Positions 20,974 through 31,637 of a stretch of DNA of 64,000 bases are shown piece by piece (the stretch's first letter is position 1; every line of letters begins with the position of its first letter). The position numbers were made by a program, and so were the translations under genes. Origin of the DNA: Theocolax elegans (lineage: Eukaryota; Arthropoda; Insecta; Hymenoptera; Cerocephalidae); assembly GCA_026168455.1 (NCBI GenBank), contig CM047426.1, positions 59,852,896 to 59,916,895 of the forward strand, written 5' to 3'. The notes beneath the pieces were generated by a model that was not told where the DNA came from, ran no database searches, and was given only the letters and a program-made list of their open reading frames with translations.

Positions 20974-22122
20974 TGAGAGATAGAGAGAGAGAATGAAAGA
21001 TAGAGAGAAAGAGAGAGAGAATAAGAGACAGAATGAAAGATAGGGAGAAAGTGAGAGAATAAGAGAGAGTGAATGAAAGATAGAGAGAAAGAGAAAGAAT
21101 ATGAGAGTGAATGAAAGATAGAGAGAAAGAGAAAGAATATGAGAGTGAATGATAGATAGAGAGAAAGAGAGAGAGAGAATTGGAAGAGTGAATGGGAGAT
21201 GGGGAGCGAGAGCGAGAATGAGAGAAAGAGTGATAGGGTGCGAGAGTGGGAGCGAGTAATAATGAGGGACTGTGAGAGGGAGAGATTGAGTAAGAGTGAG
21301 GGAGTGTGAGGGTGAGAGAGAGAGAGTGAGGGAGAGAGAGGGAGAGTTAGGGAGACAGAGAGAGAGTGAGGGAGAGAGATAGAGAATGGGTAAGAGATTG
21401 AGAGGGAGAATGAGATAGATAAAGAGAGAGGATGAGAGATAAAAAGAGAGAATGAGATAGCGAGAGAGAGAGAATGAGATAGCGAGATAGAGAGAATGAG
21501 ATAGCGAGAGAGAGAGAATGAGATAGCGAGAGAGAGAGAATGAGATAGAAAAGAGAGAGACTGAGAGATAAAGAGAGAGAATGAGAGATAAAGTGAGCGT
21601 GAGAGAGAGAGAACACGATAGATAAAGAGAGAGGTAGAGAGAGAGAATAAGATAGAGAGATAGAGAGATAGAGAGAGAAAATGATAGATGGAAGGAGAGA
21701 CAGAGAGCGAATAATAGATGGAGAGAGAGAGTGAGGTAGAGAGAGAGTGAGAGAGAGAATGAGAGATAGAGAGAGAGAATGAACGATAGAGAGAAAGAGA
21801 GAGAGAATAAGAGAGAGAGAATTAAAGATAGATAGAAAGAGAGAGAATACGAGAGAGAGAATGAAAGATAGAAAGAAAGAGAGAGAGAATGAGAGATAGA
21901 GAGAGAGAATGAAAGATAGAGAGAAAGAGAGAGAGAATAAGAGAGAGAGAGAGAATAAGAAAGAGTGAATGGGAGATAGAGAGCGTGAGCGAGAATGAGA
22001 GAGAGAGTGATAGAGTGTGAGAGTGGGAGCGAGTAAGTTTGAGGGAGAGCGAGGGAGTGCGAGAGTTAGAGTGAGTAAGAATGAGTGTTGTGAGGGAGAG
22101 AGAGGGAGAGTTAGGGAGACAG
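18989..22122. repeat. GA-rich satellite with higher-order repeats
   Basis: About 3.1 kb, almost only G and A on the plus strand. A signature block (GATAGGGTGCGAGAGTGGG...) recurs at 19642, 20067, 20500, 21232 and, diverged, 22009. The spacings are 425, 433, 732 and about 777, so the array is built from units of about 430 bp with expansions. All open frames across it are translated simple repeat. Confidence 0.95.
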
Positions 22123-22818
22123 CAAAAACGAAATGAACATAATGAAAAGACGACTAAAGCACGTTGTTTCATAATAGATTCAAATGTATCGGTTATACAT
22201 AAAACATTTTTATTTATAAAATGTTCGTTTTAAAATTACAACAAACATTTCTTTATGAAGAAGCTATGTAATAGTAAAATTTTTTTATTTGTTAAAAACA
22301 TGTTACAAGTTGTGGGTTGGACAAGTAGTTTCCTTTCATTTTTCCGAATCCGTAAAAAATGATTTTTCGATCTATAGATTTAATTTTGAAGTGATTTTCG
22401 ATTATTTATATAAAACACCTTCCACGAAGGTGTCAACATTCGCAAGTATGGTTTCCAATCAAACTTTCAAAAATGTTATCTGATAAAAAATCTTTAATTC
22501 TTACTCCCATCTTATTTCTACTTACATTTTGCTTTAACTCCATAAAAACTTTCTGCAACAGAAAGTACTGAAATCTAATCGGCATAATCGTCAAGTATTT
22601 TTAATTAAATATTTATATATTTTTTTTGCTTAAACTCCATAAAACGCTTTTATTAATTTTCACAAAACTCATAAAAAGGGAACTTTTTATTCTCATAAAA
22701 TAAACAATGTCTATCCTTCCCGTGCTTTACATCAGTAGATAAACAATTTTATAAAATAATAATAATACATTTGTGCAAAATTAATTTCTGCATAACTAAT
22801 AGAAAAATAATTTCTCTC
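22123..22818. other. AT-rich spacer, no gene seen
   Basis: About 700 bases with only short frames (for example 64 codons at 22289) and no motif. Confidence 0.45.
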
Positions 22819-24626
22819 CCCCAATAGACATATGATTGCAAATTGACAGCAACTTTGCAAAAAAAATTTGTACCTGTTTATCCAAAATTTGCGTCAATGT
22901 AAGTTCTTATTTATTATAAATTTGCTTCAAATCATTTACATGAAAATAGTGACAGCAAATTTATTTAAAATTAAAGTCAATTGTTGCATAAAATTATTAC
23001 TTTTTAAATAGCAAGTATTGCTATAAATGTTTTGCTATAATTATTTTGTTGAAATAATATTTTAAGTAAATATAATAGAATACTTATATTATTTTTGTGC
23101 AACTAGATCGCACGTCGCATCGCCACAACTAGTAAATGTGTTAGACTCTGTGACGTGGTATTCGCGAACCCGATTAAATTAATTAATTTATATAATTAAT
23201 ATTAACCGTTGGGCCGCGTTGCCCAATACCGCGCACACAAGTTATTTAATTTCGAACTGCGGGCTGTCGCCAGGAACGCGAGTTCGCTGGGACGCACGGT
23301 ATGGAGGATTCGGGCGATCCTCCTTGCCTCGACGCGATTTATTTTAATTAAAGGATGTCGGCGGGAGCGGGGAGAACACAATAAATATACTCAAAATTAA
23401 AATAAATATAACTAAAACATTTATTTTACTTTATTAACAATTGGCCATCCAGGCCGTGTGCCGCGACAAATATTGCTTCGCGCGGGCGGAAGTCCGGGAG
23501 TCAACCGGATCGAGATCCTCGCCTGCGGTTGACTCCTTCCTGAACTCCGCTATTCGGGTACCGGCGTACCCGAATACACTCCCGATGTACTCACACACAT
23601 ACACTCGGGGGAAGGGGGGAACGCGCGGTAATACAAGAAGACTTACCGGGGTGCGCCCCGTGGATGGCCCAGCCGATCCGTGTCCCTTTGTCCTCCTGGG
23701 CAACGGAGGACGACGTCGGCTGCGGTGGTGGAAGGCGGCCCTCTGCCGCGGCGAGTGCCTCGCGAACCGCGTCCGCACTCACACACAACTTCCCGTCCTT
23801 AGCACACTCACGAGGATGTTCCGGGTATCGACGGCTTTTGCGCCTCACGCGCCTTGGTTCAGCCGTAAACACTATCACGATTACCCCGGATAGTTTGTCC
23901 GCCTCGAACGGCGGATCGGGACGTACTACTTAGGCAATCGCCTAATTTTCGAAAAAGGGATGAGAGTGGGAAACACACACACACTCTCGCGCTCTCATCC
24001 CTACGTACTATTGCGCGCGTAATTGTATACTTGATCGACGTAAACAAATGTCGTCGGTTGGCCTTGACATACGAAAGGCTCCGACGACTTACAATTCGAC
24101 AATTTAAATATTCTATTCGTCGTGAATAGATTGTGTGACGATTTCCGTCACAACTCTTAAAATTGCAAAAAAAGTAACAAAACTTGATATACTTCACAAA
24201 AACACAGATTTTCTTGAATAAAAAATACATTGAAATTATTATTTTCATGATTGCAAAATAGCAACAAATTATCATCAAATCTTGTTACAATATACTGCAC
24301 TATGTAAGCATTTACTGATTTAATTTTGCTACCAATTTGCTGAAAAAGAATTTCTCAGATTATGATATATTTCTTAGCAAATATATACCAAAATTATATC
24401 AACTCGTGCAGCAGAGTTAAATAACAAATTAATCTAAATCTGCGTCCTTATTCGTTAGCAAATTTATAGCAATTATTTGTTGCAACTTTTTTTAACAATT
24501 GTACATAAAATTTAGGTACACGTCACTATTATGTAATGTCTTGTTAGCAAGTTTAACACAAGTTGTTTTCAAAAATTGTGTAGCAAGTTTTAACGAAGTT
24601 TTGTCTGTGCAATTCTGTCTATTGGG
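22819..24626. mobile_element. TIR element family X, copy 1, carrying a solo LTR
   Basis: The ends are CCCCAATAGACA at 22819 and TGTCTATTGGG at 24626. The flanking parts match the uninterrupted copy at 31638-32432 nearly base for base. With the LTR at 23149-24152 and one ACTC repeat removed, the length would be about 800 bp, like copy 2. Non-autonomous; no coding capacity. Confidence 0.85.
23149..24152 (-). mobile_element. Solo LTR, family Y, copy 1
   Basis: It starts TGTGACG and ends CGTCACA, and is flanked by the 4-bp repeat ACTC (23145-23148 and 24153-24156). The uninterrupted relative at 31638-32432 has a single ACTC at that point, proving an insertion. It is 1004 bp and much GC-richer than its surroundings. 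The second copy at 40818-41896 aligns in the opposite orientation. AATAAA-type signals on the minus strand suggest that sense is minus here. A CCGGTAAGT splice-donor-like site on that strand is also present in copy 2. Confidence 0.8.
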
Positions 24627-25691
24627 ATCTTTTTTATGTTCTTTAAATAAAATAATACTTTCACCACCGTTGATTAAGTATTTCAGTCGAGTTATTTTTG
24701 ACTTGCTAATATCCTCTTACATATCGATGATAGTAGGTTATTGTGTAAAATAATATAGTGAAATAAAGCATTCTAATGATTTACATCTAAACTAAAATGA
24801 ATTTCCGATTTGGAATTGGACGTGTATATTCTTTTTTTACCATAAAATTGTTATCAAGTACTGGTGCTACATTTCACTGCAAAAGCCGATCAAAATCAAT
24901 CGCTGTGTCGACATATATATGCCTCATTAGAAACATAAAATGTCGTTATATAAATCTTACAAATCTTACTTAATAAAAAACTTATAAATATTTTATAAGT
25001 CTTTGATATAAACATGCATATGTAATACGCCATTTAATTCAGATCAGACGTATTATTCAAAAGTAAGATGGCAATCCAACGCGTGGTGAAGTTCAATGAT
25101 TAATAACACTCAATAAAAGGGTTTAATAAATCATTTATAATACAATTGCTGTTCACAGAAGGATAATGTTACTATTAACATAAATGCAGTTGATATACTA
25201 TTTGTTCACAGAGCTGAAATAACTTTTTAGTTATAATTATTTACAAGGCACTAAATTTAAAAAATTCGAATTTATAATTAACTAAAAGCGTAAGCATTTA
25301 ACGGAATCTCTCATATAGTACATATTATACATTTTGCTCAATATATAAATTTATATTTTACTATTTATTTTATTCGACATTCAAAAAATGTAGCATACAT
25401 AACAGAATAATGTATATGATTGTAAAATGTTTTTTACATTCAATGAATAAATTTTGGCATCAGCAGAATTTTATTCTATTTAAGATGTTTTGGTTTTCGC
25501 ATATTGATAGAAGTAAAAAACATAATATGTAGTAAAAATTAATTTCTTATTTACATAAATGAACCTATGACTTATATTGCTAGCAAGAAAATCATTGTCA
25601 AAACCAGTAAGAAGTTTTTACAAAATTGTTCAATGAAACTTGACCAAGAAAATGCTAACTGGCTACAGTCATAATATTATGTAAAGCAAAT
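24627..25691. other. AT-rich spacer, no gene seen
   Basis: About 1.07 kb with short frames only (for example 84 codons at 24499-24753, partly inside element X). No motif or repeat recognised. Confidence 0.45.
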
Positions 25692-25705
25692 ATAATGATA
25701 TGTCA

Positions 25706-26150
25706 ACCGACGCGGTGGCGGAGTGGCGGAGACGCACCTCGGCCGGTCACGGAAGTTAAGCAGTATTGAGCGCGGTACCCAAGTGGATGGGTGACGTTCT
25801 CGGTCGCTTGGCTTTCGTGGCGGGTTAGGTGTTTTTTCACACTTCACAACGTGAGCGGGAGGTATGAAACATTCGGTTTCGATGTCAAGGCCTACGCAAT
25901 GTGACTTTGACACCCAAAAAGAATGTTTCGAATACACCGGCCATCTCGGGTGAGGTTTTCCCTGCTTCACAGGTTTCCCTCATCCACGGGCATAACCCCG
26001 GGCGAATGCGAGATGGTGGGGTTTTTAAGGGAGGGATAAAGCACTCACACATAGGTGGTAGGTGGACACCGTTAAAGTCCCCCAGGGGATAAACGGTAGG
26101 AAGTGCCAGGAAAAAAGAGGGCACAAAATCAAGAATAAAAAAAAATAATA
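25706..26150 (+). mobile_element. 5S-rRNA-derived SINE (SINE3-like)
   Basis: The head at 25706-25830 contains the 5S-type internal control region (25747-25795), with AAGTTAAGCAGTATTGAGCG and GTGGATGGGTGAC, which act as TFIIIA/pol III promoter elements in 5S genes. A body of about 300 bp of unrelated sequence and an A-rich tail (about 26125-26150) follow. It is flanked by the 14-bp direct repeat ATAATGATATGTCA at 25692-25705 and 26151-26164, a target-site duplication typical of LINE-driven insertion. A real 5S gene would be about 120 bp with paired ends, so this is a retroposon. Confidence 0.85.
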
Positions 26151-26164
26151 ATAATGATATGTCA

Positions 26165-26341
26165 CTTGTTGACTGAAAGTTGCATCAATCCTAATAGAAC
26201 TTTCGACAAATTTCAACCAATATGCAAATTTGATTTTATAAAATTTAATTTTACAAAATTTCATTTTTCCAAATAAAAAATTAACCAATGACTAGACCAT
26301 AACCTAACCTTAACTGATTCTTGTTGTAATTAATCAGTCCG
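26165..26341. other. Short spacer 3' of the Tom40-like fragment
   Basis: On the minus strand this would be the 3' flank of the Tom40-like exons. No polyadenylation signal or further exon was recognised. Confidence 0.4.
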
Positions 26342-27005
26342 CTAAGTACATAATATCTTTTCTAAAACAGCACTGACAGTCCAATTTGTATCCGCGCTTC
26401 CTGCAAAATAATATTTGTTGTTGAAACTAAAAAACTATCGTATGTAAATATATATAAATTGATAAATATACTAAACCACTGACAAATATAAAAAAGTAAT
26501 GAAATCTACATATACTTTGTAATTGATTTTAAATTTGCAAAAATGTTATTATTGTCGGCACTGAGCCACTAACGTATACGTAAAAAAGTCAAAGAAATTT
26601 TAAACTTATGAATATTAACCTTTAAAGACTAAATCTGCTTTTGGTAAATCAACTTGATAAGCTTTTGTAGTTACTGCTTCTCGCATTTTAGAATTATTTT
26701 CCATTTCAACTCCTACTTGAACTTGTTGACTAGCTATTTGGTAAAAGCACAAGTGATAACCACTGAGACCTAAAATAAAATGTGCTTCGTATTAACTAGT
26801 TTAATTAAAAAAAATCATATCTCAAAAACTTTAACAAAAATAAAATCATAGTTTATTTAGTGGTGATTCAAAACTTACCTAAACTCCCACTAATTGTTAA
26901 ATCTCCATTTATGTACCGACCAGTAGCAGAAACTATTGACATGTATCCACCAGGAATACCAGGACCAGGACCTTGTTGATAAAACCCCTCCTTCTCCTCC
27001 TAGAG
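26342..27005 (-). pseudogene. Tom40: Tom40-like gene fragment, three 3' exons
   Basis: Tom40 is the beta-barrel pore of the TOM complex in the mitochondrial outer membrane. On the minus strand three exons are seen. Exon A ends at 26879 before GTAAGT (GPGIPGGYMSIVSATGRYI, LTISGSLG). Exon B is 26769-26620, preceded by TTTTATTTTAG and followed by GTTAAT (LSGYHLCFYQIASQQVQVG, KAYQVDLPKADLVFKG). Exon C is 26400-26342, preceded by TTTTGCAG (SADTNWTVSAVLEK). Phases match, giving the Tom40 C-terminal strand order. A TAG at 26342-26344 stops about 35 residues before the usual end, so the last strand with the beta-signal is missing. The upstream part of exon A runs into a stop near 27000. Introns rule out a processed copy. 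A partial duplicate is likelier than the active gene. Confidence 0.78.
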
Positions 27006-27970
27006 CTTATTTTGATGTTACACTTTTAAGGTACCTCTCAATGGTTAACCTCTTGAAAATCAAAAAGCTGTATGAAAATGTAAACTCGACGCGTCGAGCA
27101 GACGCGCTTTCGTGTCGACGCGAACATAGCTGCGCTACGCCTCGACTTCCGTTGGGAAATAACTAAATTCTCGTCTTCAAGTTATTTCCCGATTTGGCAG
27201 AATTTCCGGTCCCACACTGCCTGCTTGCTGTCTTTTTTTATTACTTTTACATGGAGGAAAATGAAAGTATGCGTGGCTGATCGGGTTTCAGGTAGTCCGA
27301 CAATATCGGTATATTGTTTATTGCATTTCTGGAAAAATGTCTTTCTGATGTGGAAAGGAAGAGAAAATGCGTCGTTTCTCGTTCACTGAACCTCTACATT
27401 TTTATCATGTATATATATATATATGTATATAATATATATATGTATATAAAAAAAAAAAATTGTGAAAATATTGTGAGGGACGTTACATAAGATTCGGCAT
27501 ATTACAATAATATTACAATGAAAGATTACTAAAATACTGTTATGTCCGCGAATTTCTTACTTTGCAATATTCCATGAAATATTACATTTATATTACTATA
27601 ATATTTCAGTGTAATATTTTAAGAAATATTTATGCAAAGTTGATGAAATTTTTCAAATACACACTTGCATAGGACCACTGAAATATTACCTTAATGTTTC
27701 TAGAATATTTTCATGAAATTTTGAAGAAATATTTCAAATACTTACTTTAATAGGTCTAGTGAAATATTATAGTAATGTTTTTTCAAAATGTAACAGAAAT
27801 ATTGCATGAGATATTTACAAAATATTGTTAAAATATTTCAAGTAATTGAATTATTTAACTTAATTATTTATAAACCCAAGAACCTTGCTATTGATTTATA
27901 TTTATTACGTATTAATTCACATTATTTTTTTTACACATATTTATCACAGAAAAAATGTTTACATATATCC
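27006..27970. other. AT-rich spacer with recurrent AAATATTAC motifs
   Basis: It contains a TA microsatellite (about 27410-27450) and many AAATATTAC/GTAATATTT-type words, which continue at 28320-28470 and may be the ends of an unrecognised AT-rich element. No coding frame. Confidence 0.45.
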
Positions 27971-28040
27971 TAACCTGGGTTCGAACCCTGTACGCACGCA
28001 TCAATACAAACGCTTTATCCACTTCGCTATTCGCAACACT
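27971..28040 (-). mobile_element. tRNA-like SINE head
   Basis: On the minus strand a tRNA-like order is seen: A-box-like TAGCGAAGTGGATAAAGCG, then the B box GGGTTCGAACC (27978-27988). The stems do not close as a functional tRNA. The body was not delimited. Confidence 0.45.
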
Positions 28041-28857
28041 TATCGATTATGTTTAAAACTTGCGCATTATAATCTGCTATTTGATTTGCTATCTAATGTG
28101 TTTTGAATACTTAAAAAAATCTTACATATTCGTTATCATAAAAATATCGTTGAAATTTTATTGTTATATTTCTATAATAGTTTCTCTACGATAGAAAGCA
28201 AAATCTATCTGTATTATTGATATATAAGTTTTCTTAAACCTTGTACAAAATAAAAAATAAGATATAAGACGACGATTTTTCGATTTTGGCGTTTAAACCA
28301 AAAGATGGTAAATAATTGTGAATCTTAATATGAAATATTTCCATAATGTTTCACAAAATATTACGCTGGAACATTACGGTAATATTAATGTAATATTTCA
28401 CTGATTCAATTGAAGCAGGTATTTGAAATATATCATCAATATTTCTCGAAATATTACACTGCAACAATCGATTTCGATGAATAAATCAAGATATTAATTA
28501 TTGGCGACGTTTCTAAATTCTAAATGGGTATCTAAATTCGGACAATCGTATCCAAGGGTAGCTCCTTTCGCGGGAGTGAAAAATCTACGAATATAGGTTA
28601 AAAAATTACTAAGTTTGCGACGCGCAATAATTACACGCGCATTATTTATCCAATTATTAAATATAATTAATCAATAGTCATTGACCGCTACTGCACCTAT
28701 TGGCCAATTCATTGACCTCGTTCGGAGTGAGGCAACCGCGTTCTGCACATGCGCGCTCTCGCAGATTGGGTATATATGGCGCACCGAGCACCGGTGTAAC
28801 CAGATGCGAACATGAGCACACGTCCGTAAGCATTACCTACCGTACCGTTACCGCTTC
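28041..28857. other. Spacer, AT-rich then mixed
   Basis: No gene recognised. From about 28680 the base composition becomes balanced, leading into the minisatellite. Confidence 0.4.
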
Positions 28858-29275
28858 CCGACCGTATCTTCGTGAGCACATGTAGATTATCCCGACCGTA
28901 TTCTCGTGAGCACACGTGGATTATGTTGACCGTATCCTCGTCAGCACATGTGGATTATCCCGACTGTATCTTCGTGAGCACACGTAGATTATCCCGACCG
29001 TATCCTTGTGAGCACACGTGGATTATCCCAAACCGTATCTTCGTGAACATACGTAGATCATCCCGACCGTATCTTCGTGAGCACACGTAGATTATCCCGA
29101 CCGTAACCTCGTGAGCACCACGTGGATTATCCCAAACAGTATCTTCGTGAGCATACGTAGATTATTCCGACCGCATCTTCGTGAGCACACGTAGATTATC
29201 CCGACCGTATCCTCATGAGCACACGTGGATTATCCGGACCGTATCCTCATGAGCCCACGTGGATTATCCCGACCT
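28858..29275. repeat. 34-bp minisatellite, about 12 copies, with E-box cores
   Basis: The unit is CCGACCGTATCTTCGTGAGC followed by ACACGTAGATTATC, 34-35 bases long. Starts are at 28858, 28892, 28926, 28960, 28994, 29028, 29063, 29097, 29132, 29167, 29201, 29235 and a partial unit at 29269. Five units contain CACGTG (E-box palindrome); the others have CACGTA, CATGTG or similar. The length is not a multiple of three, so open frames through it are not meaningful. Confidence 0.95.
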
Positions 29276-29660
29276 TATTTATCCGTGTGAACACACATGA
29301 TAACCGTTAGTTGCGTCCGTCTAGGGAACTAGTTAGAAGATAGCATTGTAAAGTTTGTAAATCGCGTAGTACTAAGCATTGCTTATTTATTTGATTTTAG
29401 ATTGACTAAGTTCACATCCCAGCCAGCAAGGGAAATGGCGATTTCATTTATTTTATTGTTGCACACATCTTAGCTTGACAAATATATATACATAGTTAGT
29501 TTTTTATAATTAAATTATGGTATAATTATTTCAATTTCCTTCCTGACCGAATCCTGGAATATGAGCAAGACCCCGGCGAAGATTCACTCCGTTACAAGTT
29601 CAAATTCTATAAATTCAACAGTTCTTTATAGCCTGATAATAACTCTTAATAACAAAATAG
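29276..29660. other. Spacer, no gene seen
   Basis: It includes a GTTACA word near 29593 that could be an LTR end (a TGTAAC lies at 28794), but no matching target duplication flanks the pair, so I leave it unassigned. Confidence 0.35.
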
Positions 29661-29730
29661 CAAAATAGGTCATAATGGTAAAGAGTCAGCGTTCGAATCT
29701 AAAGATTGAAGGTTCAAGTCGCACAGACAG
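29661..29730 (+). mobile_element. Possible tRNA-like SINE head
   Basis: An A-box-like GGTCATAATGGTAAAG and a B-box-like GGTTCAAGTCG (29711-29721) at tRNA-like spacing. The body is AT-rich and not delimited. This is a weaker match than the other SINE heads. Confidence 0.35.
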
Positions 29731-30174
29731 CAAATATTTAAAAAATTTTTTTTTTAATTTATGTTCTGTGGTCACCATATTGGCAATAGTTTAAAAATTG
29801 TAAGATAGTAACTATTGGCAATATGTTTACAATAATTGTTGCCCATTACTTTGCAATATAGTGGCAATAGTTTATAATTTTACGTACCCACAATATCTTT
29901 TTTGACATAATTTCATAAAATTCGTTTTTACACACTGTTTTTATGTGTAAAATGCATTTTTACGTATAGTATGTGTAAAATTTTAAATTGTAAAGATTAG
30001 TAAAATTATTTCTATAAAATTCTTTCTAACGAAACTTTATACAAATAATTTACTTTAACCGTCAGATGGCACTATATCATTAATATAATCAGCGGATTTG
30101 AATGTATATTTAGTCCATAAGTACAATTAATATAAGAGGAGCACCTGTTATTGTTTGTATATACGCGAATTAAA
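29731..30174. other. AT-rich spacer, no gene seen
   Basis: It contains repeated GGCAATAGTTT-type words at 29780-29870. No coding frame. Confidence 0.4.
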
Positions 30175-30591
30175 ATGGGCGAAAATTTAACCGATCATGA
30201 ATTTATATCGGAAGATATTTTAAACGACGCCAAAGAAGCTGCAAAATGTACATTACCAGAATAATCTAAAGTGATTTATAAAAACACTTTTAAAAAATTT
30301 ATTGAGAGGCAAAAATTAGAAAAAACTAAATCGTTCGACGAAAAAGTGCTTCTAGCGTATTTTTATAATTTATCTAATTTAAAATCGGCAAGTCTGTGGT
30401 CAAAGTTTTCAATAACAAAGACAATGTTAAAATTAGAAAAACACATTGACATTTATAACTATAATAAATTGCGTAATTTCTTAAAACGAAAACACACAGA
30501 TTATGTTCGTAAAAAATCCAAAATTTTCACTCCGGAAAAAATAAATACGTTCCTTGAAACAGCTCCAAATAATACATACTTATCTACTAAG
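30175..30591 (+). pseudogene. Exon of a Crypton-type tyrosine recombinase-like protein
   Basis: Opens with ATG at 30175 and is read to a splice-donor-like AAG|GTAAAT at 30591. The protein has an acidic N-terminus (NLTDHEFISEDIL), then a helical core-binding-like domain with LLAYFYNLSNLKSASLW, NKLRNFLKRKHTDYV and SKIFTPEKINTFLETAP. This is the pattern of the N-terminal SAM-like domain of insect Crypton/phage-integrase-like tyrosine recombinases. An in-frame TAA at 30262-30264 breaks it at codon 30. The catalytic R-H-R-Y domain would be in later exons, which I cannot find. The family is recognised by pattern only. Confidence 0.5.
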
Positions 30592-31029
30592 GTAAATATT
30601 TTAACATCATTTCGATAATATCTAATACTCTATAATATTTTTATTACGTATGCTGTAATGTTTTCAGTCTGTTATTGTATACATGCTGTCAGATTAAATT
30701 TAATATGTTATTAGACACGCATATATTAACATTACATATTTTATTAGTTACATTATTGTTACACTATTATTACCTTTGAAACATTACTGGTATTTTCTCA
30801 CAAGGAAAGTACTTGACCTCCGGAAACGGATATATCTTATACAAACCTTTGCATATCTTTTGGAATATAATAATATGAAGAAAGCTAAAAATTATGACTT
30901 GCCAATAACAGCTTTTACGAAAGCTATTCGACATCTAACAATAATATTTCCAATGAAAATTACTGTCACTTTTTTTTTTTTTTTTAATTATTTTAACGTC
31001 GCTCTTTTTATGCTCCCAAACCGGTGCTA
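30592..31029. other. Spacer with poly-T run
   Basis: Putative intron or intergenic sequence downstream of the 30591 donor. A run of about 17 T lies near 30968. No acceptor with a recognisable following exon. Confidence 0.35.
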
Positions 31030-31185
31030 ATTAGCGACGGAGGTCATACGATGTCTTGGTGAAGAAAGCACTTGTTGAAAATACATTCGCCAGTGGTGCT
31101 TGTATCAATCGTCCGGAGCCGGGAATCGAACCTGGGACCTCCAGATTACGAGCCCGACGCCCTACCAACCGAGCCATCGCAGACC
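31030..31185 (-). mobile_element. tRNA-derived SINE family Z, copy b
   Basis: The minus-strand head has the A box TGGCTCGGTTGGTAGGG and the B box GGTTCGATTCC (plus-strand 31122-31132), followed by a body containing ATTGATACAAGC and GACATCGTATG. The body is shared with copy c at 31422-31575 in the opposite orientation. Confidence 0.7.
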
Positions 31186-31421
31186 TCATACTTTCACTTT
31201 GATTGCTTATGACTCGAAAACGAATATTGATAGGAAATCAATCCAAAAACTGAAAGATAGTTTAGTTCAAGTAGATATGGTTAAAAAAAGAAGCTTAAAT
31301 TGTTCAATTTGGAGCAAAGTTATGAAAAAAGTAAGAAATTGAAGAATTTCGGGCCAAAAAAAAATTTTTTTATATTAAATGTTCAATGTAATATTTTTTT
31401 TAATATTACTGCAATACAAGC
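31186..31421. other. Spacer between inverted SINE copies
   Basis: AT-rich, with no recognised feature. It forms the loop between two inverted SINEs. Confidence 0.4.
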
Positions 31422-31575
31422 GAGGTTTGCGATGTTTCGGTTGGTAGGACATCGGGCTTGAAATATAGAGGTCATAGATTCGATTCCCGGCCCTGACCGA
31501 TTGATACAAGCGACATTGGGGAAATTTCCAACAAGAGCTTTCTTAACATAGACATCGTATGGTCTCCTTGAACTC
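31422..31575 (+). mobile_element. tRNA-derived SINE family Z, copy c
   Basis: The plus-strand head 31424-31495 has A-box-like TTTCGGTTGGTAGGAC and B-box-like GATTCGATTCC (31478-31488). The body TTGATACAAGCGACATTGG...GACATCGTATGG matches copy b. The two copies face each other as an inverted pair. Confidence 0.7.
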
Positions 31576-31637
31576 AGGTTTTCCCATTTAAAACAACGTA
31601 TGTACGAAAGAAATTCTATTACACGCAATGATAGCAT

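Noticed and set aside
18933..22172. Several long open frames rich in Ser/Leu
   Set aside because: They are the GA satellite read in frames without stops; no real gene.
23441..23933. Protein-coding genes in the solo LTR (and at 41084-41409)
   Set aside because: Overlapping frames on both strands in GC-rich DNA; only the RIGWAI stretch is shared, so I keep it as a possible leader exon, not a gene.
25747..25830. 5S rRNA gene
   Set aside because: Only the promoter-like middle is similar; a body, A-rich tail and target duplication mark a SINE.
27480..27490. A GACGTTACAT word as the missing LTR of element A
   Set aside because: Isolated match, wrong distance and no flanking LTR sequence; probably chance.
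28858..29275. CRISPR-like array
   Set aside because: No spacers: the units are simple tandem 34-bp copies, in a eukaryotic context.
28794..29593. TGTAAC...GTTACA pair as a solo LTR
   Set aside because: No target duplication, and the interior is a minisatellite.
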